Both the position numbers and the translations under genes were made by a program. A stretch of 64,000 nt of DNA from the NCBI GenBank assembly GCA_016871355.1, contig VFZC01000005.1:1-64000 (forward strand), given 5' to 3'. Below the pieces are notes generated by a model that ran no database searches, was not told the origin of the DNA, and saw only the letters and a program-made list of their open reading frames with translations. Source of the stretch: Actinomycetota bacterium (lineage in GTDB: Bacteria; Actinomycetota; Acidimicrobiia; Acidimicrobiales; Ilumatobacteraceae). Positions 40,558 through 49,076 of this stretch are shown one piece after another; position 1 is the first letter of the stretch; the number at the start of each line of letters is the position of its first letter.

Positions 40558-41355
40558 TCAGAGTCGGGCCCTGATCGCCCACAGATCGGGAAACACCGGC
40601 CTCCCGAGCGTGGTCTTCAAGTAGTCGGCCCCACTCGAACCACCCGTGCCAGGTTTCGTTCCAATCGTTCGCTCGACCATCTTCACGTGGCGATACCGCC
40701 ACTCTTGAAGGCCTTCGTCGAGATCGACCAAGCGCTCACACAGTTCGGCCGCGTCACGATCGTGCCGGTAGACCTCGATCAGGGCGTCCTGGACTCGCTC
40801 ATCGGGCTCGGTCGACCGAGCCGGATCACGCCTGATGACATCACCGGGAATCGCGTGACCGCGACGAGCGATGTGCGCACAGAACGCCGTCCACATCGAC
40901 GGAGCCACCAGTCGACGGTGCAACCGGTCCCGAACCACTCCGTCGGCCGGGAGCGCCTCGATCACCCCGCCGCGCTTGTGACCGAGGAGGAATTCGAGCT
41001 CACGGAACTGAGCCGACTGGAAGCCACTCCCCGACTCGAGCCGTTCACGGAAACTCAGGAACTCGAGAGGTGTCATGGTCTCGAGGACGTCCATCTGGGC
41101 GACCATCACCTTCATGATCGTCAACACCCGCTTGAGCGTGTGCCCGCACCGCGTGGTCTCATCGCCGTCGAGCAGCACCACCGCGTGGTCGAGTTCGTGG
41201 AGCACCTGCTTGAACCACAACTCGTACACCTGATGGATCACGATGAACAGCATCTCGTCGTGCTCGTCACGACCAGCGGCGGCCGACTGCGGATTCTGCA
41301 ACGAGAGCAAGTCGTCGATGCGGAGATAGGTCGAGTAGGTGAGTTCGTCGCTCAT
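40558..41355 (-). CDS. kynA: Tryptophan 2,3-dioxygenase
   Basis: Haem enzyme opening the indole ring of tryptophan to N-formylkynurenine. The 265-residue product has the full TDO pattern: T-Y-S-T-Y-L-R-I-D-D-L-L (6-17), H-D-E-M-L-F-I-V-I-H-Q-V-Y-E-L-W-F-K (about 32-49), S-G-S-G-F-Q-S-A-Q-F-R (about 106-116) and W-R-Y-R-H-V-K-M-V-E-R, whose His is the haem ligand, then G-T-G-G-S-S-G. Last gene of a three-gene unit: its ATG overlaps the stop of the LLM gene (4 nt). No kynureninase or formamidase is nearby. Confidence 0.95.
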   Translation of the reverse strand: MSDELTYSTYLRIDDLLSLQNPQSAAAGRDEHDEMLFIVIHQVYELWFKQVLHELDHAVVLLDGDETTRCGHTLKRVLTIMKVMVAQMDVLETMTPLEFLSFRERLESGSGFQSAQFRELEFLLGHKRGGVIEALPADGVVRDRLHRRLVAPSMWTAFCAHIARRGHAIPGDVIRRDPARSTEPDERVQDALIEVYRHDRDAAELCERLVDLDEGLQEWRYRHVKMVERTIGTKPGTGGSSGADYLKTTLGRPVFPDLWAIRARL

Positions 41356-42434
41356 GGGTGAATCTCCAACCGGCCGTGATCGATGAGGGGCAGGACCATC
41401 TCGCCGACGCGGCGACATTCGTCGAGGTGCGGGTAGCCCGACAGGATGAAGGCTTCAATTCCGAGAGCGCGATACTGCGCGATCTTGGCCGCCACCTGAT
41501 GCGGGTCGCCCACGATCGCCGCACCGCAACCGCTACGGCCCCGACCGATGCCGGTCCACAAGTGGTCTTCCACGAAGCCATCGGTGCTCGCCGACTCGCG
41601 GAGTTCGGCCTGACGACGCACACCGGTCGATTGCGAGTCGAGCGACCGAGCGCGAATGGCGGCGCCCGTCTCGTCGTCGAGAGCGGCCACGATGTGATCG
41701 GCGGCTGCGCGAGCCTCTTTGTCGGTCTCTCGAACCACCACGTGGGCCCGGTAACCGAAACGAAGCGTGCGACCGTACGCGGCTGCTCGTTCGTTCATCT
41801 CGCTCACCAAGCCACCGATCACGTCGATCGTGTCGGGCCACATCAGGTACACATCGGCGTGGCGGGCTGCCACGTCGCGGGCCTCGTCCGACAGACCGCC
41901 GAAGTACAGAGGCGGGCAGCCACGACCGGCCGTCGCGATGCGCGGTGACGACACGTCCACCGAGACGAACTCGCCTTCGCCCGACAACGCTCGCCCGGCG
42001 AGCAGATCACGCAACGCCGCCATCACCTCACCCGTACGGCGATAGCGAGCCGGCCCGTCGAGGACCTCCCCCGGCATCTCCGACGAGATGATGTTCACCG
42101 TGAGGCGACCGCCGAGCATGTGGTCGAGGGTCGCGATCTGTCGCGCCAACTGCGGTGTCCACATCTCGCCGCAACGCACGGCCACCAGCAACCGAATGGT
42201 GGAGGTGCAGGCCGCCATTCCGCCGGCGAAAGCAACCGCGTCGATTCCGAGGGCGTACCCGGACGGCAACAGAACGTTGTCGAAGCCACTGCGCTCGGCC
42301 TGTTCGACGATCGCGCGACAATGACTCCACGAACTCCGCAGATCGGAATCGACCACCCCGAGTTGTTCGTAATCGTCGTCGCACAACGCGGCGAACCAAC
42401 TGACTTCGCACCGACCCGGTGCCGATGCCGTCAC
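41352..42434 (-). CDS. SsuD-like LLM flavin-dependent monooxygenase
   Basis: A 360-residue LLM-class protein closest in motif to the alkanesulfonate monooxygenase SsuD branch: F-D-N-V-L-L-P-S-G-Y, A-V-R-C-G-E-M-W-T-P-Q-L-A-R-Q-I-A-T-L-D, G-R-L-T-V-N-I-I-S-S-E and P-L-Y-F-G-G-L-S-D-E-A. It needs reduced FMN. Substrate unknown; the tryptophan dioxygenase and aldo/keto reductase partners do not suggest sulfonate use. Start overlaps the AKR stop by 4 nt. Confidence 0.85.
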   Translation of the reverse strand: MTASAPGRCEVSWFAALCDDDYEQLGVVDSDLRSSWSHCRAIVEQAERSGFDNVLLPSGYALGIDAVAFAGGMAACTSTIRLLVAVRCGEMWTPQLARQIATLDHMLGGRLTVNIISSEMPGEVLDGPARYRRTGEVMAALRDLLAGRALSGEGEFVSVDVSSPRIATAGRGCPPLYFGGLSDEARDVAARHADVYLMWPDTIDVIGGLVSEMNERAAAYGRTLRFGYRAHVVVRETDKEARAAADHIVAALDDETGAAIRARSLDSQSTGVRRQAELRESASTDGFVEDHLWTGIGRGRSGCGAAIVGDPHQVAAKIAQYRALGIEAFILSGYPHLDECRRVGEMVLPLIDHGRLEIHP

Positions 42435-43336
42435 GGCAAAGGCCGCCCGTCACTCGCCTCGATGAATCGATACACCTCGGCCCGTGTGAGTTTCACGGAA
42501 GTCGCAGCGACCAGATCGGCAAGACGCTGCGCGTTCTGGCTGCCGACGATGGCAATCGGTGCACTCGGATGAGCGAGCACGAAGGCCACCGCCACGGCAG
42601 CGCGCGACACACCGTGCGCCGACGCGATGGCGTCGAGGGCATTGATCAACTCCGGGCGTACACCATCTCCGGTGGCCACACGGCCTCCCGCCAGCGGACT
42701 CCACGCCAAGGGAACCACGCCCGTTTCGGTGCACAGATCGAGAGTTCCGTCGCGAAGCGAATCGAGCGTCATCACCGACAACTCGGGTTGCGTGGTGGCC
42801 AGTCGCACCGGCAGGTGCTCCTGCAGAGCGCGCGTCTGTGCGACCGTATGGTTCGACACCCCCACTGCCTTCACGACACCGCGAGTGATGAGCGACATCA
42901 AGGCATCGGCCACCTCGGCCGGATGCGTGAACGGATCGGGACGATGGATCTGGTACAGATCGATCACGTCGACTCCGAGTCGACGCAGCGACGCCTCGCA
43001 GGCTTCGATGAGGTACGCGCGACTGCTCACGTACGGAACGCCCGGAACGATGCCGCCCTTGGTCGCCAACACGATGCGATCGCGTAACCCGGGGCGCGAG
43101 CGCAGAACCTCTCCCAACGTCTCCTCGCACGTGCCGAATCCGCGACCACCCCAGTCGAGGCCGTACACGTCGGCGTTGTCGACCAGGTTCATCCCGAGAT
43201 CGACGACGGTTTCCACCAATTCGGCACAACGGCCCGTGTCGGAATCGGTGAGGCGCCAACATCCGAAGGCCAGCGCGCCGACCTCACGTCCGGCGATGGA
43301 CCGAGAGCCAGGATTGAGCGGAGCATCGACGGACAT
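42431..43336 (-). CDS. Aldo/keto reductase
   Basis: A 301-residue NADPH-dependent (alpha/beta)8 reductase. The catalytic Asp and Tyr lie in N-L-V-D-N-A-D-V-Y-G (about 50-59), the Lys in L-A-T-K-G-G-I-V (about 89-96), and the His in L-Y-Q-I-H-R-P-D (about 126-133). V-G-V-S-N-H-T is also present. Leaderless: TACATT at 43344-43349 lies 7 nt before ATG 43336. It heads the AKR - LLM - tryptophan dioxygenase operon, joined by 4-nt overlaps. Confidence 0.9.
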   Translation of the reverse strand: MSVDAPLNPGSRSIAGREVGALAFGCWRLTDSDTGRCAELVETVVDLGMNLVDNADVYGLDWGGRGFGTCEETLGEVLRSRPGLRDRIVLATKGGIVPGVPYVSSRAYLIEACEASLRRLGVDVIDLYQIHRPDPFTHPAEVADALMSLITRGVVKAVGVSNHTVAQTRALQEHLPVRLATTQPELSVMTLDSLRDGTLDLCTETGVVPLAWSPLAGGRVATGDGVRPELINALDAIASAHGVSRAAVAVAFVLAHPSAPIAIVGSQNAQRLADLVAATSVKLTRAEVYRFIEASDGRPLP

Positions 43337-43343
43337 CGAGGCG

Positions 43344-43349
43344 AATGTA
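43344..43349 (-). promoter_or_regulatory. -10 box of leaderless AKR operon promoter
   Basis: Minus-strand TACATT, 7 nt before ATG 43336; 2 bp beyond the 3' end of the preceding tRNA gene. Confidence 0.5.
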
Positions 43350-43350
43350 G

Positions 43351-43424
43351 TGGGGCGGGCAGGGATCGAACCCGCGACCCAGGGATTATGAGTCCCCTGC
43401 TCTGACCAACTGAGCTACCGCCCC
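43351..43424 (-). tRNA. tRNA with CAT anticodon (Met, possibly Ile2)
   Basis: Acceptor GGGGCGG pairs with CCGCCCC. D arm GCTCAGTTGGTCAGAGC, anticodon stem GGGGA/TCCCT with loop CTCATAA (anticodon CAT). CCA is not encoded. It is not an initiator by its paired first base. Elongator Met or lysidine-modified Ile2 cannot be separated by eye. Confidence 0.9.
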
Positions 43425-43431
43425 GAATGAG

Positions 43432-43458
43432 ACAGGGTCCGCACGAGGCGGACCCTGT
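43432..43458 (-). terminator. Perfect 11-bp hairpin between two tRNA genes
   Basis: ACAGGGTCCGC / GCGGACCCTGT with a five-base loop, lying between tRNA-Asn and the CAT tRNA. No T-run follows, so it may be a processing or attenuation stem rather than a true terminator. Confidence 0.45.
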
Positions 43459-43463
43459 GTGTG

Positions 43464-43536
43464 CTCCGAGAGCAGGGCTCGAACCTGCGACCCGCTGATT
43501 AACAGTCAGCTGCTCTGCCAACTGAGCTATCTCGGA
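43464..43536 (-). tRNA. tRNA-Asn (GTT)
   Basis: Acceptor TCCGAGA pairs with TCTCGGA, discriminator G. D arm GCTCAGTTGGCAGAGC, anticodon stem GCTGA/TCAGC with loop CTGTTAA (anticodon GTT). CCA not encoded. Confidence 0.95.
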
Positions 43537-43583
43537 AGGCGTGTCCGAGGTTATCAGCGGGCCCAGGTCGGCCCACGGGCTGG

Positions 43584-44624
43584 TCAGTCGAGCTCGATGG
43601 GCTCTTCGTCGGCGGCCTCGAAACCCTCACCCGAACCGGTGAGACCCGAGGCCGTACGCACCTTCTCGGTGATGTCGACCATCAACTCGGGGTTCTCGGT
43701 CAAGAACGACTTGGCGTTCTCGCGACCCTGACCCATCTGTTCGCCGTCGTAGGTGAACCAGGCACCGGATTTCTTCACGATGCCCAGATCGACCGCCATG
43801 TCGAGCAGTGTGCCTTCGCGGCTGATGCCCTTGCCGTACATGATGTCGAACTCGGCCTGACGGAAGGGCGGCGCCACCTTGTTCTTGACGACCTTCACGC
43901 GGGTGCGGTTACCCACGACTTCGGCACCGTCCTTGATGGACTCGATACGGCGAATGTCGAGACGAACCGACGAGTAGAACTTGAGCGCACGACCACCGGG
44001 AGTGGTTTCGGGCGAACCGAACATCACGCCGATCTTTTCGCGCAACTGGTTGATGAAGATGGCGATGGTGTTGGTCTTGTTGAGGTTGGCCGTGAGTTTG
44101 CGCAGGGCCTGGCTCATGAGACGGGCCTGCAAGCCCACGTGGGTGTCGCCCATTTCGCCTTCGATTTCGGCCTTCGGTGTGAGGGCCGCGACCGAGTCGA
44201 TGACCACCACGTCGAGAGCACCCGAGCGCACGAGCATGTCGGCGATTTCGAGGGCCTGTTCGCCGGTGTCGGGCTGCGAGATGAGGAGCTGGTCGATGTC
44301 GACACCAATGGAGCGGGCGTACACCGGGTCCATGGCGTGCTCGGCGTCGATGTAGGCGCACACGCCACCGTTGCGCTGAGCCTCGGCCACGACGTGCATG
44401 GCGAGGGTGGACTTACCCGACGACTCCGGGCCGTAGATCTCGACGACGCGGCCGCGGGGCAGTCCGCCCACTCCGAGGGCCACGTCGAGGGCCAGGGCGC
44501 CCGTGGAGACGGTTTGGATGCCCTTGAAGGTCTGGTCGCCCATCCGCATGATGGACCCCTTACCGAACTGCTTGTCGATCTGGGCGAGGGCCATATCGAG
44601 GGCCTTGGCGCGGTCTGTGCTCAT
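43584..44624 (-). CDS. recA: Recombinase RecA
   Basis: DNA strand-exchange protein and SOS co-protease. The 346-residue product has Walker [10 protein letters not shown] (65-73), Walker [10 protein letters not shown] (about 139-147), the loop L1 [22 protein letters not shown] and L2 [15 protein letters not shown]. No intein. ATG with an AAAGG ribosome binding site. It has a leader of about 90 nt and an SOS promoter at 44720-44748. recX is not found downstream; two tRNAs follow instead. Confidence 0.98.
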   Translation of the reverse strand: MSTDRAKALDMALAQIDKQFGKGSIMRMGDQTFKGIQTVSTGALALDVALGVGGLPRGRVVEIYGPESSGKSTLAMHVVAEAQRNGGVCAYIDAEHAMDPVYARSIGVDIDQLLISQPDTGEQALEIADMLVRSGALDVVVIDSVAALTPKAEIEGEMGDTHVGLQARLMSQALRKLTANLNKTNTIAIFINQLREKIGVMFGSPETTPGGRALKFYSSVRLDIRRIESIKDGAEVVGNRTRVKVVKNKVAPPFRQAEFDIMYGKGISREGTLLDMAVDLGIVKKSGAWFTYDGEQMGQGRENAKSFLTENPELMVDITEKVRTASGLTGSGEGFEAADEEPIELD

Positions 44625-44719
44625 GTCTCTACCTTTCTAGAGGTTGTTGGTGTCTGTGTCGGGGACCGTACGAGACGGGTGTGGCACAGAAGCCGGGATC
44701 ACGCTGGACGAATGACAGG

Positions 44720-44748
44720 AGCGTAACTACGAACACCCGTTCGGTCAA
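44720..44748 (-). promoter_or_regulatory. recA promoter
   Basis: Minus-strand -35 TTGACC (44743-44748), 17-bp spacer, -10 TACGCT (44720-44725). Transcription should start near 44713. Confidence 0.65.
44730..44743. promoter_or_regulatory. LexA (SOS) box in the recA promoter
   Basis: CGAAC-ACCC-GTTCG, a perfect inverted repeat matching the actinobacterial SOS box CGAAC-N4-GTTCG. It fills the spacer and touches the -35 of the recA promoter, so LexA binding would block polymerase. Confidence 0.8.
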
Positions 44749-44760
44749 GGATTTGATCGA

Positions 44761-45231
44761 TCAAATGTTCGATTGGCTGGCCAGCCAGCCGCTCAACCAG
44801 CTGGCCGCCTCGGCCGCCTCGTCGTCACCCACCGGTCGGACCCGTAGGTCGATGGCGATCCAGATGGTGTGCGTGAGGGGCCAGGTGACCACCGGGATCA
44901 CGATCGCGGCCGAAGCCAGGATCACGTACAGCGTCACCACCGGAACATCGGGAACTGTGAGCGCGAGCGCGATGCCGACGGCGGCGAGCACGAGACCGAT
45001 GTTCAGAACGAGTCCGATCGTGAGCGCACCCAACTCGTGGCCGTCGACACCACGTGTGCGGCGCAAACCGCATCCGACACAACGTTCACCTTGGGCGAAC
45101 CACGAACGGAACCACGCTCTCCCACTGCCGCAACGCGGACAGCGGCGGACGACCGCGCGCAGCAACAGACGTGAAAGCGGAAGGGCGGGAAAGTCGCGCG
45201 GCGAACCGTCAGCGGAGCTGACGCGGGTCAC
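44761..45231 (-). CDS. DUF983 family membrane protein
   Basis: A 156-residue protein. A zinc-ribbon-like N-terminus, C-P-R-C-G-S-G-R-A-W-F (about 31-41) and C-V-G-C-G-L-R-R (about 51-58), is followed by H-E-L-G-A and two membrane helices (about 69-92 and 98-118). This is the DUF983 pattern; the function is unsettled, with some relatives near cytochrome oxidase genes. GTG/ATG choice is unimportant here because it overlaps the last codons of the aminotransferase by 4 nt, so it is translated from that transcript. Confidence 0.8.
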   Translation of the reverse strand: MTRVSSADGSPRDFPALPLSRLLLRAVVRRCPRCGSGRAWFRSWFAQGERCVGCGLRRTRGVDGHELGALTIGLVLNIGLVLAAVGIALALTVPDVPVVTLYVILASAAIVIPVVTWPLTHTIWIAIDLRVRPVGDDEAAEAASWLSGWLASQSNI

Positions 45232-46607
45232 GCGAGGAGTTCGTGGACGAAATCAGCGAACACATCGGCGTACGCGAGTGCATCGGCCTCGGTGTGCATG
45301 ATCGAGATGAGCCACTGCTCGTCAAGACCCGGCGGCAAGAGGATTCCGCGGTTGATGCCGTGAATCCATTGCGCGAACGCCAGATCGAAGTTGGTGGCTT
45401 TGTAATCGCGGTAGTTGCGAATGGGCTCGGGCGCCCACGTGACACAACCTTTGGCACCGAACTGGATGGTGTGAGCCGGAACACCACTCGAGTCGATGAC
45501 GTCGTTGCACGCGTCGACCAACGTGGTGTTGCGCAGAATCGTCTCGTTGGTGGCTTCGGGCGTGCACACTTCTGACAGCACGGCCTTGGCCGCCGCCATG
45601 CACAACGGGTTGCCGTTGTACGTACCGAGGTGGATGACACGACCGAGTGTGATCTGGTCCATGTACTCGCGCTTGCCGCCGAACGCACCGAGCGGCAGAC
45701 CACCACCGATCGACTTGGCGAGCGACACGAGATCGGGTGTGACGCCGAGAGCTCCGGTGGCCCCACCCCAACCCGCGGTGATACCGGTCTTGACTTCGTC
45801 GAAGATGAGAAGAGTTCCGTAGCGCTGCGTGATTTCGCGAACGGCCTGCAGATAGCCCGGCTGGGGCAAGCAGATGCCGATGTTCTCCATCACGGGCTCG
45901 ACGATGAAGCAGGCCACGTCGCCATTGCGCAGAACGCGTTCGAGCGCTTCGGGGTCGTTGTACGGGATGACGATCGTGTCGCCCAGTACGGCCTTGGTGA
46001 CGCCGGCGGTGGAAGGCACCGGGATCGGCGCATCGGCCGGGCCGGCCTGATCGAGCGGCGGCTTCATGGAGATCATGACCTCGTCGTGGTGGCCGTGATA
46101 ACCGCCCTCGACCTTCACGATCTTGTCGCGACCGGTCACACCGCGAGCCACGCGAATGGCGTCCATGGTGGCCTCGGTTCCCGAATTGGTGAACCGCCAC
46201 ATAGGCAAGCCGTAACGCTCGCCGAGCATCTCGGCGACTTCGGCGTTCGACTCGCACGGCGTGACGAACAACGTGCCGTTGTCGAGTTGTGCTTCGACCG
46301 CACGACGTACCGCGGGATGCACGTGGCCGCTGAAGAGCGCACCGAATCCCATGTCGTAGTCGATGTAGCGATTGCCATCGACGTCGACCATGTACGCGTC
46401 CTTGGCCGATCGCACGACGATCGGATGCGGGTCGTAGGCCTGGAAACTCGACGGCACGCCGAGGGGCAGGACGAGACGAGCGCGTTCGGTCGCCTTCTGC
46501 GAGCCTTTCGTGCGCTCGGCGTACCGAGCGATCTCGCGGGCGGTGATTGCTTTCGCCCGATCTTCGAGCGAACGGACGCTGCTGACTGACGAGTCCGTGG
46601 TTGACAC
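45228..46607 (-). CDS. Class III PLP-dependent aminotransferase (GSA-aminomutase-like)
   Basis: A 459-residue aminotransferase. The PLP Asp is in L-L-I-F-D-E-V-K-T-G (D270) and the Schiff-base Lys in L-V-S-L-A-K-S-I-G-G-G (K298). F-T-N-S-G-T-E-A-T-M (139-148) and E-G-G-Y-H-G-H-H-D (168-175) are typical of the glutamate-1-semialdehyde aminomutase subgroup. No other haem genes are near, and the N-terminus is longer than HemL, so hemL is not assigned. GTG 46607 is chosen because GAAGGAG lies 9 nt upstream; an in-frame TTG three codons earlier overlaps that site. TAGGGT at 46635-46640 is a likely -10. Confidence 0.85.
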   Translation of the reverse strand: MSTTDSSVSSVRSLEDRAKAITAREIARYAERTKGSQKATERARLVLPLGVPSSFQAYDPHPIVVRSAKDAYMVDVDGNRYIDYDMGFGALFSGHVHPAVRRAVEAQLDNGTLFVTPCESNAEVAEMLGERYGLPMWRFTNSGTEATMDAIRVARGVTGRDKIVKVEGGYHGHHDEVMISMKPPLDQAGPADAPIPVPSTAGVTKAVLGDTIVIPYNDPEALERVLRNGDVACFIVEPVMENIGICLPQPGYLQAVREITQRYGTLLIFDEVKTGITAGWGGATGALGVTPDLVSLAKSIGGGLPLGAFGGKREYMDQITLGRVIHLGTYNGNPLCMAAAKAVLSEVCTPEATNETILRNTTLVDACNDVIDSSGVPAHTIQFGAKGCVTWAPEPIRNYRDYKATNFDLAFAQWIHGINRGILLPPGLDEQWLISIMHTEADALAYADVFADFVHELLA

Positions 46608-46775
46608 GGATATCAACTCCTTCAGAGTTACGTCACCCTAGCAAGGCTTCTGGAGGGCCCCTCGCGACGAATCGACTGCTTCGCGTCGCCCCAGCAAAAC
46701 CCCGGGATTTCCGGACAGATGTGGTTCGGAGATCGTGGGATTGGCAGGTATTGCTGGCAGACTTTGCGAGTTCAT

Positions 46776-46853
46776 GGTGGACGTAGCTCAGTCGGTTAGA
46801 GCGTCAGGTTGTGGCCCTGAAGGCCGGGGGTTCGATTCCCCTCGTTCACCCCA
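46776..46853 (+). tRNA. tRNA-His (GTG)
   Basis: Eight-base acceptor including G-1 (46776) paired with C73. D arm GCTCAGTCGGTTAGAGC, anticodon stem TCAGG/CCTGA with loop TTGTGGC (anticodon GTG), T loop TTCGATT. CCA encoded. Confidence 0.95.
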
Positions 46854-46883
46854 GTCGGCGCCTACACTCGTACTTTGCGTCAG

Positions 46884-46958
46884 GCACCTCTAGCTCAACG
46901 GCAGAGCAGTGGACTCTTAATCCATTGGTTCAGGGTTCGAATCCCTGGGGGTGCACCA
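46884..46958 (+). tRNA. tRNA-Lys (CTT)
   Basis: Acceptor GCACCTC pairs with GGGGTGC. D arm GCTCAACGGCAGAGC, anticodon stem GTGGA/TCCAT with loop CTCTTAA (anticodon CTT), T loop TTCGAAT. CCA encoded. It is 30 bp after tRNA-His and probably co-transcribed. Confidence 0.95.
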
Positions 46959-46986
46959 TGATCCGCGCGGTCTCGCGGTCCGCCCC

Positions 46987-47580
46987 ATGAACGCCCTGGT
47001 CGTCTTCGCGCACCCCGACCCCGAGTCGTACAACCGAACCCTGGCCGATGCCGTGGTCCGCGGACTCTCGTCAACCGGCCATCAGGTGACGCTCCTCGAC
47101 CTCTACGCCCTCGATTACGCCGGGGCGCTCTCCCCCGCCGAATGGGCGGCCTACACATCCGAACAGCCGATCGTCGACCCTGTGGTGGCCGAACACGCTC
47201 GGCTCGTGAAGCAGGCCGAGATCCTCGTGTTCGTGTACCCCACGTGGTGGAGCAGTGTGCCCGCCATCATGAAGGCCTGGTTCGAACGAACGCTCGTGAT
47301 GGGTACGGCGTTCACTCTCGATCCGCGCACGCAACGAGTGCGGCCCGGCCTCACGCACGTTCGCCACGTCGTCGGAGTGACCACTTCTGGCTCGCCCTGG
47401 TGGTACATCAAGGCCATCAACGACAACGGTCGACGCACGATCGCGCGCACATTGCGCGTGGCCTGCGGGCGCCGCACCAAAGTCACCTGGCGCGCGCTGT
47501 ACGCACTCGATGGTCAGACTCATGAGCGGCGTCGCGCATTCATCACCACGGTCGAATCGTCCATGGCGGCGATTCGATGA
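46987..47580 (+). CDS. Flavodoxin-fold NAD(P)H dehydrogenase (quinone), copy 1
   Basis: A 197-residue protein of the MdaB/Kef-ancillary/NQO-like family. It begins M-N-A-L-V-V-F-A-H-P-D-P-E-S-Y-N, with V-F-V-Y-P-T-W-W-S-S-V-P-A-I-M-K-A-W-F-E-R binding FMN/FAD. Probably performs two-electron reduction of quinones or nitroaromatics. ATG 46987 lies 28 bp after tRNA-Lys with no clear own promoter, so transcription may read through from the tRNA pair. Followed 10 nt later by a paralogue. Confidence 0.85.
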   Translation: MNALVVFAHPDPESYNRTLADAVVRGLSSTGHQVTLLDLYALDYAGALSPAEWAAYTSEQPIVDPVVAEHARLVKQAEILVFVYPTWWSSVPAIMKAWFERTLVMGTAFTLDPRTQRVRPGLTHVRHVVGVTTSGSPWWYIKAINDNGRRTIARTLRVACGRRTKVTWRALYALDGQTHERRRAFITTVESSMAAIR

Positions 47581-47590
47581 GGTCGTCGTC

Positions 47591-48181
47591 ATGAGTCGCG
47601 TCCTCGTGGTGTTCGCCCACCCCGGCGCCGAATCGCTCAACCGCGAAGTACTGCGCCGCGTCACGTCGGCACTCGCACCCGGACGTCACGACGTTCGGGT
47701 GCGCGATCTCTACGCGGAAGGTTTCGACTCACGACTCAGTCGGGCCGAAAAGCAGGCGCACTTCGACGCACCCGAAACGAAGCCTCAGCTCGCCTCACAC
47801 TTCGCCGATCTCGTGTGGTGCGAGGCCCTGGTGTTGGTGCACCCCACCTGGTGGGGTCAGCAGCCGGCCATTCTGAAGGGCTGGTTCGATCGCGTGTGGG
47901 CGCACGGAGTGGCCTGGGACTTCCCGGAGGGTGCCACTCGGTTGCGTCCGCGACTGCGCAACATCCGTCGTTTGATCACGATCACCACCCACGGATCACC
48001 GTGGTACGTGAACGCGGTTCAAGGCATGCCAGGCAAGCGACTCGCCAACCGCGGACTTCGTGTGCTGTGCCATCCGCTGTGTCACACCACCTGGATCGCC
48101 CGGTGGGGACTCGATCGCGAGAACCCTCGGAAGACCACGCGGTTCTTCCGACGAATCGACCGCACTCTCAGGCGTTTGTAG
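47591..48181 (+). CDS. Flavodoxin-fold NAD(P)H dehydrogenase (quinone), copy 2
   Basis: A 196-residue paralogue of the preceding protein: V-L-V-V-F-A-H-P-G-A-E-S-L-N (4-17) and V-L-V-H-P-T-W-W-G-Q-Q-P-A-I-L-K-G-W-F-D. The tandem pair may act as a heterodimer or have split substrates. The C-terminal regions differ more. Its 3' end overlaps the convergent psuG gene by 14 bp. Confidence 0.85.
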   Translation: MSRVLVVFAHPGAESLNREVLRRVTSALAPGRHDVRVRDLYAEGFDSRLSRAEKQAHFDAPETKPQLASHFADLVWCEALVLVHPTWWGQQPAILKGWFDRVWAHGVAWDFPEGATRLRPRLRNIRRLITITTHGSPWYVNAVQGMPGKRLANRGLRVLCHPLCHTTWIARWGLDRENPRKTTRFFRRIDRTLRRL

Positions 48182-49073
48182 CCGCGACGGCGCGAGCGAT
48201 CTGGGCCGCCACGCGAGCGTTGTTCTCGGCCAACGCGAGATTGGCCGGCACACTCCGCCCTGACGTGGCCTCGGCGATGCGCGCCAACACGAAGGGCGTG
48301 ACTCCCGGACCGGCGATGCCGGCCTCGTCGCATTCGTTCACCGCGCGAGCGACCACGTCGTCCATGAACGCCTGATCGAGTTGATCGGCTTCGGGGATCG
48401 GTGCCGTCAGGAGCACACCCATCGAGAGCCGCGTGCGACTCTCGAACACCGCGGCCACTTCGGAGCCGGACTCCACGCGATGTGGAACGCGAAGACCCGA
48501 CGAACGTGTGTAGAACGCCGGGAACCAGTCGTGTTGCCAACCGAGCACCGCCACTCCGCGCGTCTCGAGATACTCCAGTGTCCGCGGCAGATCGAGAAAT
48601 GCCTTCGCACCCGCGCACACCGTGATGACCGGATGGCTCGCGATGGCATCGAGATCGGCCGACACGTCACCGGTGATCTCGGAACCACGATGCACTCCGC
48701 CGATACCGCCGGTGGCGAACACCGAGACACCGCCGGCGGCCGCGATCGCCACCGACGCCGACACGGTGGTGGCACCCACTGGCCACCGTTGCACAATGGC
48801 CACGCCGATGTCTCGTTCGGCCATCTTCTGAGCCGGGCCGAGAATGCGTTCGTGTTCGTCGGCGTGCAATCCCAAGCGCACGACGCCATCGATCACCGCG
48901 GTGATGGCCGGTGTCGCGCCGGCTTCGCGGATCACCCCCGTACAGCGTTCGAGTGCTTCGCGATTGGCCGGCGACGGCAAGCCGAGGTGCGAGAAGATCG
49001 TGGACTCGAGCGCGACGACGGGCCGACCCGACGACAATGCGGCGGCGACTTCAGCGGTGGTTTCGAAATGCAT
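48168..49073 (-). CDS. psuG: Pseudouridine-5'-phosphate glycosidase
   Basis: Reversibly cleaves the C-C bond of pseudouridine 5'-phosphate to uracil and ribose 5-phosphate. The 301-residue product has V-A-L-E-S-T-I-F-S-H-L-G-L-P (20-33; Glu23 in the catalytic pocket), A-T-G-G-I-G-G-V-H-R (about 119-128), C-A-G-A-K-A-F-L-D and E-N-N-A-R-V-A-A. Complete. It starts 3 nt after the stop of the RNA methyltransferase gene, so it is co-transcribed with it; a psuK kinase is not adjacent. Partnering an RNA-modification gene with an enzyme for a modified nucleotide is suggestive. Confidence 0.93.
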   Translation of the reverse strand: MHFETTAEVAAALSSGRPVVALESTIFSHLGLPSPANREALERCTGVIREAGATPAITAVIDGVVRLGLHADEHERILGPAQKMAERDIGVAIVQRWPVGATTVSASVAIAAAGGVSVFATGGIGGVHRGSEITGDVSADLDAIASHPVITVCAGAKAFLDLPRTLEYLETRGVAVLGWQHDWFPAFYTRSSGLRVPHRVESGSEVAAVFESRTRLSMGVLLTAPIPEADQLDQAFMDDVVARAVNECDEAGIAGPGVTPFVLARIAEATSGRSVPANLALAENNARVAAQIARAVAATNA

Positions 49074-49076
49074 CGT

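Noticed and set aside
45228-46607. hemL (glutamate-1-semialdehyde aminomutase)
   Set aside because: Motifs fit the subgroup, but the longer N-terminus and lack of haem genes nearby make a specific symbol unsafe.
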